Assembly: GCA_016284235.1 (NCBI GenBank)
Contig: JAEEOK010000088.1
Location: 1 to 36,306, forward strand
Length of the DNA stretch: 36,306 bases
Direction of reading: 5' to 3'
DNA from: Succinivibrionaceae bacterium
GTDB taxonomy: Bacteria > Pseudomonadota > Gammaproteobacteria > Enterobacterales > Succinivibrionaceae
The notes under the pieces were generated by a model, which ran no database searches, had not been told where the DNA came from, and saw only the letters and a program-made list of their open reading frames with translations. The position numbers and the translations under genes were made by a program. Shown piece by piece: positions 1-7,742 of the stretch. Position 1 is the stretch's first letter. Every line of letters starts with the position of its first letter.

Positions 1-2
1 CA

Positions 3-206
3 ACACTGCTTAGGCTTAAACAGTATACCGACAACTCGAACATTAATTTGATTTTCAGTAAGAGTACAGGGGAGTTTAAGATTTCCGGTCTTACCAAAAC
101 TTTCGCCCAAATTATTACGGGCATGGGATATGAGTGGTCGAAGTATTACCAGACTTTAACCTATGAAGCATTCTACAATACTTACTATAATAAAGATAAT
201 GCTTAA
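3..206 (+). CDS. C-terminal end of an unidentified protein (partial)
   Basis: An open frame runs in from the left edge and stops with TAA at 204-206, giving the last 67 residues of a protein whose start lies outside the window. The tail is rich in Tyr, Asn and Thr (for example GMGYEWSKYYQTLTYEAFYN), with no motif I recognise and no obvious membrane segment. The other two forward frames are closed within about 50 bases, which supports this one. No terminator is visible directly after the stop. I cannot assign a function. It could be the end of an accessory gene, since the gap that follows carries a repeat element. Confidence 0.55.
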   Translation, partial: TLLRLKQYTDNSNINLIFSKSTGEFKISGLTKTFAQIITGMGYEWSKYYQTLTYEAFYNTYYNKDNA

Positions 207-335
207 AAAACGTACAAATGCTGAGTTTTCACAGAGGTGAAATAATTAAGAAATTTTACTGTCCAATGACGGTTTACGGTAATTAAAGTTTTATTATTTT
301 TATCACAAAGTATAGATAATGATCATCTTTTCTAT

Positions 336-523
336 GGGTCTTTGTAAAAACTAGTTGGAAATATCCATGATGATTTATTTCAAAAAAGAATAACTTATCA
401 ATATGGAATAATTATTTGCAAGAGTTCAGAATTAGCCATGTTGCAACCGAATCATCCTGGAAAACCTTGATGATAAAGCTTCTGATGTGAGTAAAAATTA
501 ACAATGCCAGCGGGTAAAGAGCC
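336..523 (+). repeat. MITE-like dispersed repeat, copy L1
   Basis: About 188 bp bounded by imperfect inverted ends: GGGTCTTTG at 336-344 on the plus strand and GTAAAGAGCC at 514-523 (GGCTCTTTAC on the minus strand). Just inside the ends, GTTGG (354-358) faces CCAGC (507-511). The left 115 bp align base for base (about 75-80% identical by eye) with the minus strand of 9310-9425. The octamers outside the ends, TTTTCTAT at 328-335 and TTTCTTAG at 524-531, are similar but not identical, as in a decayed target duplication. No transposase is encoded. This element fills most of the 207-602 gap; I see nothing else convincing there. Confidence 0.6.
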
Positions 524-602
524 TTTCTTAGACTGCAGAGTCGGATAAGTGCCGGAATTTGACAGCGGAATTTTGTTATGGATCTTTTTGAGTGATGAGA
601 TT

Positions 603-1472
603 TCAGTACTGTACCGTCTGATTGTTCCCGGGGATCCGTCCGGTGCTGAAATTTTCTATTCCCCATGCTATCTGCTCCTGTGGCGGAGCCCGGTTGAGAT
701 CCTCAGGAAGCATATGTCCGAGACACTTCATGGCAAGAGCACACATGTAAGCCGGATCCTCATCGCTTACAGGTTTTGCGTGATTCTGTTTTGAATATTT
801 GAGATCATGTCCTGACAGTATCAGCGGCAGATGCATATAGTCAGGAATTCTGAATCCCAGAGAGGAAATAAGATTTATCTGTCTTGTTGTTACCGGAATA
901 AGATCAGCTCCTCTTACAATTTCTGTTACGCCCTCTGTCTCATCATCAACTGTAACTGCCAGATTATAAGCAACAGTTCCGTCAGATCTGAGCAGTATAA
1001 AATCCTCGCCGCTTTCGGCAGGGGAGGTTTCAATTCGACCTTTAAGAATATCATCGAAACAGCATACAGTTCCAGGGTTTCTGAACCGCACAGAAATTCT
1101 CTGCTTTCCAGCTTCAGCTTTGTTTCGGCATCTGCCGTCGTAAATGCCTCCTATTGATTTTAATCGACTTCTGCTGCAGGTGCATTCATATGCAAGATCC
1201 CTGTTTTTCAGATTCCGGATTACTTCCTTATACTGCTCAATCTGTCTGCTTTGATATATCACGCTGCCGTCATATTCCAGACCGTATAATTCCAGTGTTC
1301 TCAGTATGCTGTCTGCAGCTTCGCGACTGCATCTCTGTTTATCCAGATCTTCAATTCTCAGCAGCCATCTTCCTTTCATGCTGCGGGCTCTCAGGTAGCT
1401 TCCTATTGCGGTGCAGAGTGAACCCAGGTGCAGAGGACCTGATGGTGTCGGAGCAAATCTTCCTGTATACAT
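603..1472 (-). CDS. gluQ: Glutamyl-Q tRNA(Asp) synthetase
   Basis: GluQ-RS is a truncated GluRS paralogue that activates glutamate and attaches it to the queuosine base at position 34 of tRNA(Asp). The 289-residue protein is the usual length. It begins YTGRFAPTPSGPLHLGSL, with the class I HIGH-type motif as HLGS at residues 15-18. Zinc ligands are C97, C99, Y111 and C115, and the KMSKS-type loop is KYSKQN at 225-230. It lacks an anticodon-binding domain, which separates it from GltX. It follows dksA on the same strand, the standard gammaproteobacterial order, with a terminator-like hairpin between the two. The start has only a poor Shine-Dalgarno sequence. queC, needed to make the queuosine precursor, lies 1.1 kb upstream of dksA's start side. 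No pcnB follows, unlike E. coli. Confidence 0.96.
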   Translation of the reverse strand: MYTGRFAPTPSGPLHLGSLCTAIGSYLRARSMKGRWLLRIEDLDKQRCSREAADSILRTLELYGLEYDGSVIYQSRQIEQYKEVIRNLKNRDLAYECTCSRSRLKSIGGIYDGRCRNKAEAGKQRISVRFRNPGTVCCFDDILKGRIETSPAESGEDFILLRSDGTVAYNLAVTVDDETEGVTEIVRGADLIPVTTRQINLISSLGFRIPDYMHLPLILSGHDLKYSKQNHAKPVSDEDPAYMCALAMKCLGHMLPEDLNRAPPQEQIAWGIENFSTGRIPGNNQTVQY

Positions 1473-1488
1473 ACGATCATTTTATTAA

Positions 1489-1521
1489 CAAAAGAATAGG
1501 GCGGTATCATTGATACCGCCC
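1489..1521 (-). terminator. Intrinsic terminator or attenuator between dksA and gluQ
   Basis: GGGCGGTATCA (1499-1509) pairs with TGATACCGCCC (1511-1521), giving a 10-bp GC-rich stem with a 3-base loop. On the minus strand it is followed by TATTCTTTTG. It lies 20 bases after the dksA stop and 27 bases before the gluQ start. It would end most dksA transcripts and let a fraction read into gluQ. A terminator at this same place limits gluQ expression in Shigella flexneri. Confidence 0.8.
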
Positions 1522-1540
1522 CGCAGATAACTGTCAGCTG

Positions 1541-1984
1541 TTACTCAGAACGCTGCTTTTCTCTTATTTCGTCAAGCTCTTTGCAGTCTACGCAAAGATC
1601 TGCGGTCGGACGTGCCTCAAGACGTCTGATCCCGATTTCTGAACCGCAGTTTTCGCAATAACCGAAATCATCCGTATCAATCCTTGCCAGAGTTTTTTCA
1701 ATTTTTCTGATGAGTTTGCGTTCACGATCCCTGGTTCTCAGTTCCAGTGCAAATTCCTCTTCCTGAGATGCTCTGTCAACATCATCCGGAAAATTGGAGG
1801 CTTCGTTTTTCATGTGTCCTACAGTATTGTCAACCTCCTCGCGAAGCTGGTTTCTCCATATTGTGAGAATCTTGCGGAAATGCTCGCGCTGGTTGTCATT
1901 CATGTATTCTTCACCGGGCTGAACCTGATAAGGCTCAATTCCGTCGATTACCGTACTCGGCTTTTTTCTCTCTTTTACAGCCAT
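1541..1984 (-). CDS. dksA: RNA polymerase-binding transcription factor DksA
   Basis: DksA binds the secondary channel of RNA polymerase and, with ppGpp, represses rRNA promoters and activates amino-acid biosynthesis promoters. The 147 residues match E. coli DksA (151) closely from residue 25 on. The coiled-coil tip carries the two functional aspartates in PDDVDRAS (D67 and D70, equivalent to E. coli D71 and D74). The zinc finger has four cysteines, C110, C113, C131 and C134. The start at 1984 has a good AGGGAG site eight bases upstream. A promoter-like pair lies at 2045-2072 and repeats lie beyond it. It heads the dksA-gluQ unit. Confidence 0.98.
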   Translation of the reverse strand: MAVKERKKPSTVIDGIEPYQVQPGEEYMNDNQREHFRKILTIWRNQLREEVDNTVGHMKNEASNFPDDVDRASQEEEFALELRTRDRERKLIRKIEKTLARIDTDDFGYCENCGSEIGIRRLEARPTADLCVDCKELDEIREKQRSE

Positions 1985-2044
1985 TTTGTATCTCCCTAGT
2001 TAGATTGATAAGGTAGCGGATATACAAGTATTCCTTTTACATTG

Positions 2045-2072
2045 AGTATATTTAGGATTGTTATACGAACAA
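2045..2072 (-). promoter_or_regulatory. Predicted dksA promoter
   Basis: On the minus strand TTGTTC (2067-2072) and TATACT (2045-2050) are separated by 16 bp, 60 bases upstream of the dksA start codon. Both hexamers match the sigma-70 consensus at four or five positions. This is a prediction from sequence alone. Confidence 0.55.
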
Positions 2073-2165
2073 GATAATACCCTAAGAACCTTAAAAAAAT
2101 GTGCATTGAAACAATAAATTTTCAGCTCCATATGTTCGAAAGGGTATTATCCACATATTTAGGAT
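2048..2165. repeat. Nested direct and inverted 11-bp repeats upstream of dksA
   Basis: GATAATACCCT (2073-2083) is repeated exactly in inverse orientation as AGGGTATTATC (2141-2151). ATATTTAGGAT occurs twice in direct orientation (2048-2058 and 2155-2165). The first inverted arm begins one base beyond the predicted -35 box of dksA. The arrangement could be an operator pair or a long-range stem. The rest of the 1985-2579 gap has no convincing gene. Confidence 0.45.
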
Positions 2166-2479
2166 CAATTCCACTAGGTAGCTCAATTTTTTTGAATTCG
2201 GTCCGGTACATTATTTGCGTCCCGTCAAATTATGTACAAATTACTTTGACGCTCAGCAGTCGAATACATCAGGCGGAATACTGAGATGTAAACAGATTTC
2301 CGGCTATCTGCATAATTCTGCTGGAATCCGGAATTTTAACTTATTGAATCTTCCGAGCGTTTAGCAGTAATTCATCCATGACTACTCATATATCTGATTA
2401 TTTCATCTGTTGATAAAATTATTTACAGATCAATATGCTACAGTAAACAAATTACACGGTTAACAATATAAGTTTGTTA

Positions 2480-2562
2480 CCAATTCGCAATTTAAATCCT
2501 GTTCAGTGTTTAATTTCAAGTTTCTGAATATCGTTATTTCCAGCCGGATTTTGCAAAGAGAC
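2480..2562 (-). repeat. Diverged copy L3 of the MITE-like repeat
   Basis: Read on the minus strand from 2562, the first 28 bases match copy L2 (9425 downward) at 23 positions, including GGCTGGAAATA at 2534-2544. A second block, AGGATTTAA near 2495, lies at almost the same distance inside as the matching ATGGAATTAA of L2. The distal end is not recognisable, so this copy is partial or badly decayed. It lies just beyond the queC stop codon. Confidence 0.4.
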
Positions 2563-2579
2563 AAATTTTTTATCTTTCT

Positions 2580-3272
2580 TTATGATTGAGGATAATGCAG
2601 CGGATCAACAGCGTTGTTATTTTCAAAGGCTTTGATTCTGTCGCGACAGGTTCCGCAGGTTCCGCACGGATGCTCTCCTCCTTCATAGCATGACCAGGTA
2701 AGATGGTACGGAACATTAAGTTTAAGCCCGCAGGCTACAATTTCGGTTTTCCTGCAGCTGATAAACGGTGCATCTATGGTTACTGCGTCTCCCGTCCCCT
2801 CTTTTATCGCCAGGTTCATGTATTTAACAAATTCGGGAGTGCAGTCCGGATATGCTCTTCCTGCGGCATCATCAGCATGAGCTCCGTAGATAATACGGGA
2901 GGCGCCGATGCTCTGGGCATAGCTTGCCGCCGCACTCAGCATCAGGCCGTTGCGGAACGGAACATAAGTGCCGATGCTTTTTCCCTTCTCCAGATTTTTC
3001 AGCTGCTGGGCATAGCTTGCATGCTCAATCTTTTCCGCTGAGTGACTTAGCAGTGAGCAGGAACTTTCAGTAAAAACACAGCTTAAATCCAGCAGTTTGT
3101 ACGGCACATCATAGTATGCAGCCACAGCTTCCGCAGATCTGAGCTCTCTTATGTGCTTCTGACCATAGGTGATGTTAAGGGCGTAAATTTCATTCTTTCC
3201 TGAATTGACAGCCTGTGCAAGACATGTGGTGCTGTCTATGCCGCCGCTTAGAAGTATTACAACTTTACTCAT
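2580..3272 (-). CDS. queC: 7-cyano-7-deazaguanine (preQ0) synthase
   Basis: QueC uses ATP and ammonia to convert 7-carboxy-7-deazaguanine to preQ0, the nitrile precursor of queuosine in tRNA. The 230 residues are full length. The PP-loop SGGIDS is at residues 9-14. The C-terminal zinc site is CYEGGEHPCGTCGTC, with C195, C203, C206 and C209. The start overlaps the end of the upstream secreted-protein gene by 8 bases (ATGAGTAA), with AGGA about nine bases before it, so translation is probably coupled. No other que gene is in the window. The product supports the substrate of the nearby gluQ. Confidence 0.97.
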   Translation of the reverse strand: MSKVVILLSGGIDSTTCLAQAVNSGKNEIYALNITYGQKHIRELRSAEAVAAYYDVPYKLLDLSCVFTESSCSLLSHSAEKIEHASYAQQLKNLEKGKSIGTYVPFRNGLMLSAAASYAQSIGASRIIYGAHADDAAGRAYPDCTPEFVKYMNLAIKEGTGDAVTIDAPFISCRKTEIVACGLKLNVPYHLTWSCYEGGEHPCGTCGTCRDRIKAFENNNAVDPLHYPQS

Positions 3273-3783
3273 TGTCTTTTGTCCTGCAGTCCTTTCTCTG
3301 CAACTGAATTAGTTTAAATATGTTTCCCTGTTCGTCCAGGAATCTATATTCTATTGAGTCTATCATGGAAGTCTGGTTAAAAAGCTGGCAGAATCCTTCA
3401 AGTGCATCCTTTCTGATTTCTCCAGATATTATACTTTCAATATTGCTGCGGTATTTGCTGTAGGGGGTGAGCGTTACGGAGAGCAGTCCGTCAGACAGCC
3501 TGCATTCTCCTTTTTTGTACGGAGAACCTCTTACGGTGAGACGACTGGTGCACTGTTCAGCAAAAAGCTGCTGTTTTGATACATCGTGTCCGGGATCATT
3601 AGCTGATACAGTATCTGAGGCGGTGCTGCTTTCTTCATCTGCAGTTATGCCTTCCGGTGCAGTCTTTTCCGGGGAAACGCTGACTGTTTTATCTTCCTGT
3701 GATCCACTGGTATCTTCCGCGGCAGCAGGCGTACATACAGCAGAGAGTATCGCAAAAAGCAGTCCCGCAATGGTCCTTTTCAT
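3265..3783 (-). CDS. Predicted secreted protein of unknown function
   Basis: A 172-residue protein begins MKRTIAGLLFAILSAVCTPAAAED, a typical Sec signal peptide with an AxA-type cleavage site before the acidic residues; no lipobox is present. The next 50 residues are rich in Ser, Thr, Glu and Asp and look disordered. The C-terminal 100 residues appear folded and hold four cysteines (about 79, 93, 132 and 165), which could form disulfides in the periplasm. AGGA lies seven bases before the ATG. The stop overlaps the start of queC by 8 bases, so the two are cotranscribed. I do not recognise the family and assign no function. Confidence 0.8.
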   Translation of the reverse strand: MKRTIAGLLFAILSAVCTPAAAEDTSGSQEDKTVSVSPEKTAPEGITADEESSTASDTVSANDPGHDVSKQQLFAEQCTSRLTVRGSPYKKGECRLSDGLLSVTLTPYSKYRSNIESIISGEIRKDALEGFCQLFNQTSMIDSIEYRFLDEQGNIFKLIQLQRKDCRTKDNE

Positions 3784-3900
3784 ATTAAATTCCTGATATT
3801 CCGCATAATCACATACCGGCCCGCAACTACTGACGGCACAGCCGGTTTCGCAAAGCGCGGCGGAGTTGAGTGTTATGCTTCTGTTTCAAACCCGCACGCT

Positions 3901-3909
3901 ATTATAGCA
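3901..3909 (-). promoter_or_regulatory. Extended -10 promoter element for the secreted-protein/queC unit
   Basis: The minus strand reads TGCTATAAT, a perfect extended -10, about 118 bases upstream of the secreted-protein start. No good -35 box is seen, which is usual for extended -10 promoters. Confidence 0.5.
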
Positions 3910-3959
3910 TACACTTCCTTTTAACTTTTCAGACTCTTTGGTTCCGGTTAATGATTCAG

Positions 3960-3988
3960 TTCAGCAAAGAGACAAAACCAAGTATAAT
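3960..3988 (+). promoter_or_regulatory. Predicted mrcB promoter
   Basis: A perfect TATAAT (3983-3988) has a weak TTCAGC 17 bp upstream and lies 23 bases before the mrcB start. The leader would be only about 15-20 bases. It forms a divergent pair with the minus-strand promoter at 3901-3909. Confidence 0.5.
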
Positions 3989-4011
3989 ATGCGCAATTTT
4001 GAGGAAGAATC

Positions 4012-6321
4012 ATGGCAAGAGCTAGAGGAAGTAGTACAAAAGCGGGAACAGGCAACAAAAAAGTCAAAAGAAGCGGATTCTGGACACGCAGCGGTTTCTG
4101 GCTGTACGGACTTGGGTTTTTCCTTCTTTTGATTGCAGTATTCACTGTTTATATCATCTATCTTGATGCCGAGGTTCAGAGGCGCTTTTCCGGTGAAAAA
4201 TGGAAACTGCCGGTATGGATCTATTCAAGACCTCTGGAACTTTACCGCAATCAGCGACTTTCTGTTGATCAGATGGAAAATGAACTGAAAATGCTTCATT
4301 ACCGTAAGGTTAAGGATCCTGTGGGAGCAGGTGAATATGCGGTGAACGGCAACAAGATGGTTATAATTAAGCGTCCTTTCAGATTTTATGACGGAGAGGA
4401 GCCGGAAAGAGCCCTTTTTATAACCTTTGCCGACAATCGCATAGTAACTCTTCAGGATGCGAAGACATCAAAGAACTTGGCGTTTGCGCGCATGGATCCG
4501 ATTATTCTTGATCGAATTACCGTAGGTGACGAGGAGGATCGTATCCTGATAAGACTTCAGGATATTGATCCGCGTCTGGTGCAGATACTTCTTACCATAG
4601 AGGATAAGAACTTCTATGAACACAGAGGAATCAATCCGGTTTCTATTCTTCGTGCCCTTGTTGCTAATCTTAGAGCCGGCAAGAAGGTGCAGGGCGGGTC
4701 CACTCTTACTCAGCAGTTTGCCAAAAACTACTTTCTTACCAGAGAAAAAACAATAATGCGCAAAATCAAGGAGGCACTGATGGCTGTCATCATCGATGCC
4801 AGGTACGAGAAGAACCAGATCCTTGAAGCATACATGAATGAAATTTATCTCGGACAGAACGGAGCGAACGGCGTGTACGGTTTCGGTCTGGCTTCATATT
4901 TCTATTTCGGACTGCCGATCAGTGAACTTGATATTGAACAGATGTCCATGCTCGTTGCTATTGTGCGTGGACCGTCATACTACAATCCATGGACTCATCC
5001 GGATCATGTAAGAGCGCGCCGTGATCTGATTTTGAAGAAACTTATGGATGAAAATCTGATAACTCCTGCTGAATATGAGAAATATGCATCAAGGGATATA
5101 CAGGTTGTTCCACGGGGAAAGCTGACTTATGGAAAAACCCCGGCATATGTGGATCTTATCAAGCGTGAAATCAAGCAGCATCTTGATGAAAGTGTTCTGA
5201 GGGAATCAGGTCTTAAAATTTACACCAGTTTTGATCCGGTGACTCAGCGTGCGGCGGAGGACGCTGTATCGAAAATCGGCAGTGAGTTTGCCGCAAAGAA
5301 TCCTGATATTGAAATGGCTATGGTTGTAGCTGACTGGCACAAGGGGGAGATAGTTGCTCTCATAGGGGGCAGAGATTTTTCCAGATCCGGCATGTTCAAC
5401 AGGGCTCTTGATGCCAGACGTCAGATAGGCTCCACTATCAAGCCGCTGGTTTACATTACTGCATTTGAAGAGAAAAATTATCAGCCGGCGACAGTGATAA
5501 GCGATACCGATCTTACGGTAAAGTACGGACAGACAAAATGGCGACCCCGTAATTTTGATCATAAATATCACGGTCAGGTTTTTCTTTATGACGCTCTTGC
5601 CCGTTCCCTTAACATACCGGTGGTCAGAGTCGGTGTAGACATTGGGGTCAAAAATGTTGTATCGAAACTGGAACGTCTGGGAATAGGAACCAATATAGCC
5701 GGATATCCGTCCATGCTTCTCGGTACGCCGGAAATGAGTCCGCTGGAAATGGCTCAGATGTACAGCGTTTTTGCCGCGCAGGGCTTTAACAAGCCGCTGT
5801 CCGTGATCAGAGCTGTGGTCAATGATGATAATGAAATAATTTATCATCCTTCCGGAGAGGCGGAGAGAGTGTTTTCTTCAGTTGATTCATATCTTCTGAC
5901 CCAGGGACTTGTTTCAGTGGTGCAGAAGGGAACGGCGAAATCGCTTCTTGATGTTCTTCACGGGAAGCAGATTGCCGGCAAGACCGGGACTACAGACTCC
6001 GGCAAGGATTCTTGGTTTGCCGGTTTTGATAATGATGAGGTTGTATCCGTCTGGGTCGGTTTTGATGACAACAGGGCTACCAATTATACGGGATCCACTG
6101 GCGCATTGAAGGTTTATAAGGAGTTTATCCGCCATCGCGGTGTCAACAGCCTTGCCATACCTGTGCCTGCCGGTGTGATAAATCAGAAGTATTCGGCAGA
6201 AGGCGTTCCTATTGAAAGTCGCTGCCGCAACGGCGGTGCTGTCGTGTTCCCTGCCAAGGAATCCGCTGTCGGAACGGTTTTTGACTGCAACTATGATAAT
6301 ATCTACAGAGAGAGGTATTAG
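4012..6321 (+). CDS. mrcB: Bifunctional penicillin-binding protein 1b
   Basis: PBP1b polymerises lipid II into glycan strands and cross-links them from the periplasmic face of the inner membrane. The 769 residues show a short basic cytoplasmic tail, one membrane segment at about 28-50, a UB2H-type domain at about 65-150 (the docking site for the LpoB activator in E. coli), then the GT51 transglycosylase with catalytic E197 in EDKNFYEHRG and a second Glu at 277. The transpeptidase has S474 in STIK, SLN at 532-534 and KTG at 657-659. UB2H identifies PBP1b rather than PBP1a. GAGGAAG precedes the ATG. The gene stands alone and converges with anmK. Confidence 0.96.
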   Translation: MARARGSSTKAGTGNKKVKRSGFWTRSGFWLYGLGFFLLLIAVFTVYIIYLDAEVQRRFSGEKWKLPVWIYSRPLELYRNQRLSVDQMENELKMLHYRKVKDPVGAGEYAVNGNKMVIIKRPFRFYDGEEPERALFITFADNRIVTLQDAKTSKNLAFARMDPIILDRITVGDEEDRILIRLQDIDPRLVQILLTIEDKNFYEHRGINPVSILRALVANLRAGKKVQGGSTLTQQFAKNYFLTREKTIMRKIKEALMAVIIDARYEKNQILEAYMNEIYLGQNGANGVYGFGLASYFYFGLPISELDIEQMSMLVAIVRGPSYYNPWTHPDHVRARRDLILKKLMDENLITPAEYEKYASRDIQVVPRGKLTYGKTPAYVDLIKREIKQHLDESVLRESGLKIYTSFDPVTQRAAEDAVSKIGSEFAAKNPDIEMAMVVADWHKGEIVALIGGRDFSRSGMFNRALDARRQIGSTIKPLVYITAFEEKNYQPATVISDTDLTVKYGQTKWRPRNFDHKYHGQVFLYDALARSLNIPVVRVGVDIGVKNVVSKLERLGIGTNIAGYPSMLLGTPEMSPLEMAQMYSVFAAQGFNKPLSVIRAVVNDDNEIIYHPSGEAERVFSSVDSYLLTQGLVSVVQKGTAKSLLDVLHGKQIAGKTGTTDSGKDSWFAGFDNDEVVSVWVGFDDNRATNYTGSTGALKVYKEFIRHRGVNSLAIPVPAGVINQKYSAEGVPIESRCRNGGAVVFPAKESAVGTVFDCNYDNIYRERY

Positions 6322-6413
6322 CGTATCTGCGGTCTGTTCAGCCGGAAATGTTTCTTTGCAGTAACTGCCGGCGGTTCGAAATTTCAGTGCGGCGTGAAAA
6401 GGGAAACTTCTGC

Positions 6414-7535
6414 TTATGATGCAGGGTAGAGGCATCCGAGTATTTTCGGCTTTGATGCACCGGTTGCAGACGGCAGATTTCCGGGAAGTCTTTTGACAAA
6501 CTGCCTTGCAAGCCATGCAAATGCCAAGGCTTCAACGTAATCCGGATCTGCACCGAGAATTTCAGTGCTGCCGAACTGTGTGCAGCCTTTCAGTCTGTGT
6601 TTCAGATCCTCCATCAGAAGTGGGTTATGTACTCCGCCTCCGCAGATGTATGTTTCGTACGGTCTGTTTTCCGACACCTTTACTACCGCATCAGCAATAC
6701 TTTCTGCAGTGAATACTGTCAGAGTTCTTAGAAGATCTTCCGGTGAAATGTCTGCTTGCGTTTCTTTGACGCACAGATCTATAAATTCCCCGGTGAATGT
6801 CTCTCTTCCTGTGCTTTTAGGCCACTTCTTCAATATATAGGGATGTTCCATCATCCTGCTGAGAAGAGGCTTGCAGACGGTTCCCCGTGCCGCATGTGCG
6901 GCATTTATGTCATAAGGTTCGTTCCATGTGTTTCTTACAATAAGATCCATCAGAGTGTTTCCAGGACCCGTATCAAATCCAAGGATCCGGGGACTTGCAT
7001 GATCAAGAACTGATATATTTGATATACCTCCGATGTTTACGATGAAGCGCAGTTTTTCTGGATCGCGGAAGATCTTGTCGTGAAATGCCGGTACCAGCGG
7101 CGCCCCCTGTCCTCCTGCCGCCATGTCAGCGGATCTGAAATCGCATATTACATCAATTCCTGTAAGTTCAGCCAGAAGAGCCCCTGATCCGAGCTGCACG
7201 GTAAAACAGGATTCCGGCCGGTGCCGTACAGTCTGACCGTGGGAGCCTACTGCTGTTACTTCCTGTGCACTCACTCCTGACTTTTTCAGCAGATTTGCAA
7301 CTCCTGAGGCAAAAACTCTGCTTATTTCAACTGACAGCGAACCGGATATGTCTGTTTCATTTTCTCCCGGTGTGCACAGTCTGTGCATAATTTTAATAAG
7401 ATCCTCCGGCCATTTTTCTTCTGCCGTTTCCAGTACTTTCGGTTTGGAATCTTTAAAATCAGCCAGTATCAGATCAATGCCGTCCATGCTGGTACCGGAC
7501 ATGATACCGATGTACAGTTCGTTTTTATGCTCCAT
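6414..7535 (-). CDS. anmK: Anhydro-N-acetylmuramic acid kinase
   Basis: AnmK hydrolyses the 1,6-anhydro ring of anhydro-MurNAc and phosphorylates it to MurNAc-6-phosphate, a step of peptidoglycan recycling in the cytoplasm. The 373 residues are normal length. Family motifs are GIMSGTSMDGID (10-21), GGQGAPLVPAFH (141-152), NIGGISN (167-173) and GFDTGPGN (186-193), in which D188 is the expected catalytic base. The start at 7535 has AAGGAG seven bases upstream. It converges with mrcB across a 92-bp gap where I see no clear terminator, and diverges from tyrS. In enterics tyrS and anmK are also neighbours. Confidence 0.97.
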   Translation of the reverse strand: MEHKNELYIGIMSGTSMDGIDLILADFKDSKPKVLETAEEKWPEDLIKIMHRLCTPGENETDISGSLSVEISRVFASGVANLLKKSGVSAQEVTAVGSHGQTVRHRPESCFTVQLGSGALLAELTGIDVICDFRSADMAAGGQGAPLVPAFHDKIFRDPEKLRFIVNIGGISNISVLDHASPRILGFDTGPGNTLMDLIVRNTWNEPYDINAAHAARGTVCKPLLSRMMEHPYILKKWPKSTGRETFTGEFIDLCVKETQADISPEDLLRTLTVFTAESIADAVVKVSENRPYETYICGGGVHNPLLMEDLKHRLKGCTQFGSTEILGADPDYVEALAFAWLARQFVKRLPGNLPSATGASKPKILGCLYPAS

Positions 7536-7698
7536 GGCGGGCTCCTTGCATATCTGTGTTTTTCTGTGGCTTTGGCACAGTTTCCGTTTGAGAATACTTT
7601 AAAACAGATTATTTCCGTTTTTTTTTGTTCTTTGCTCCGGACCGGGCGTCAAGTAAACTAAATTCCGTCCGGCTATATTCTAGAATAAAGCCATACGT

Positions 7699-7704
7699 TA
7701 TAAT
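7699..7704 (+). promoter_or_regulatory. Possible -10 box for tyrS
   Basis: TATAAT lies 39 bases upstream of the preferred tyrS start. The -35 region is poor (TATTCT at 17 bp). An alternative pair, TTGCTC-16-TAAACT, lies about 50 bp further upstream, so the exact promoter is uncertain. Confidence 0.35.
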
Positions 7705-7742
7705 ACCACAGGTTTTTTAAGTTGATTTCTTAAAGGTATATG

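Noticed and set aside
412..666. Minus-strand frame of 84 codons ending in LILNSCK, echoed by a plus-strand frame ending LILNSCKY near 9350
   Set aside because: The shared tail comes from the repeat itself. Upstream residues do not align and the first frame starts within gluQ, so I see no real protein.
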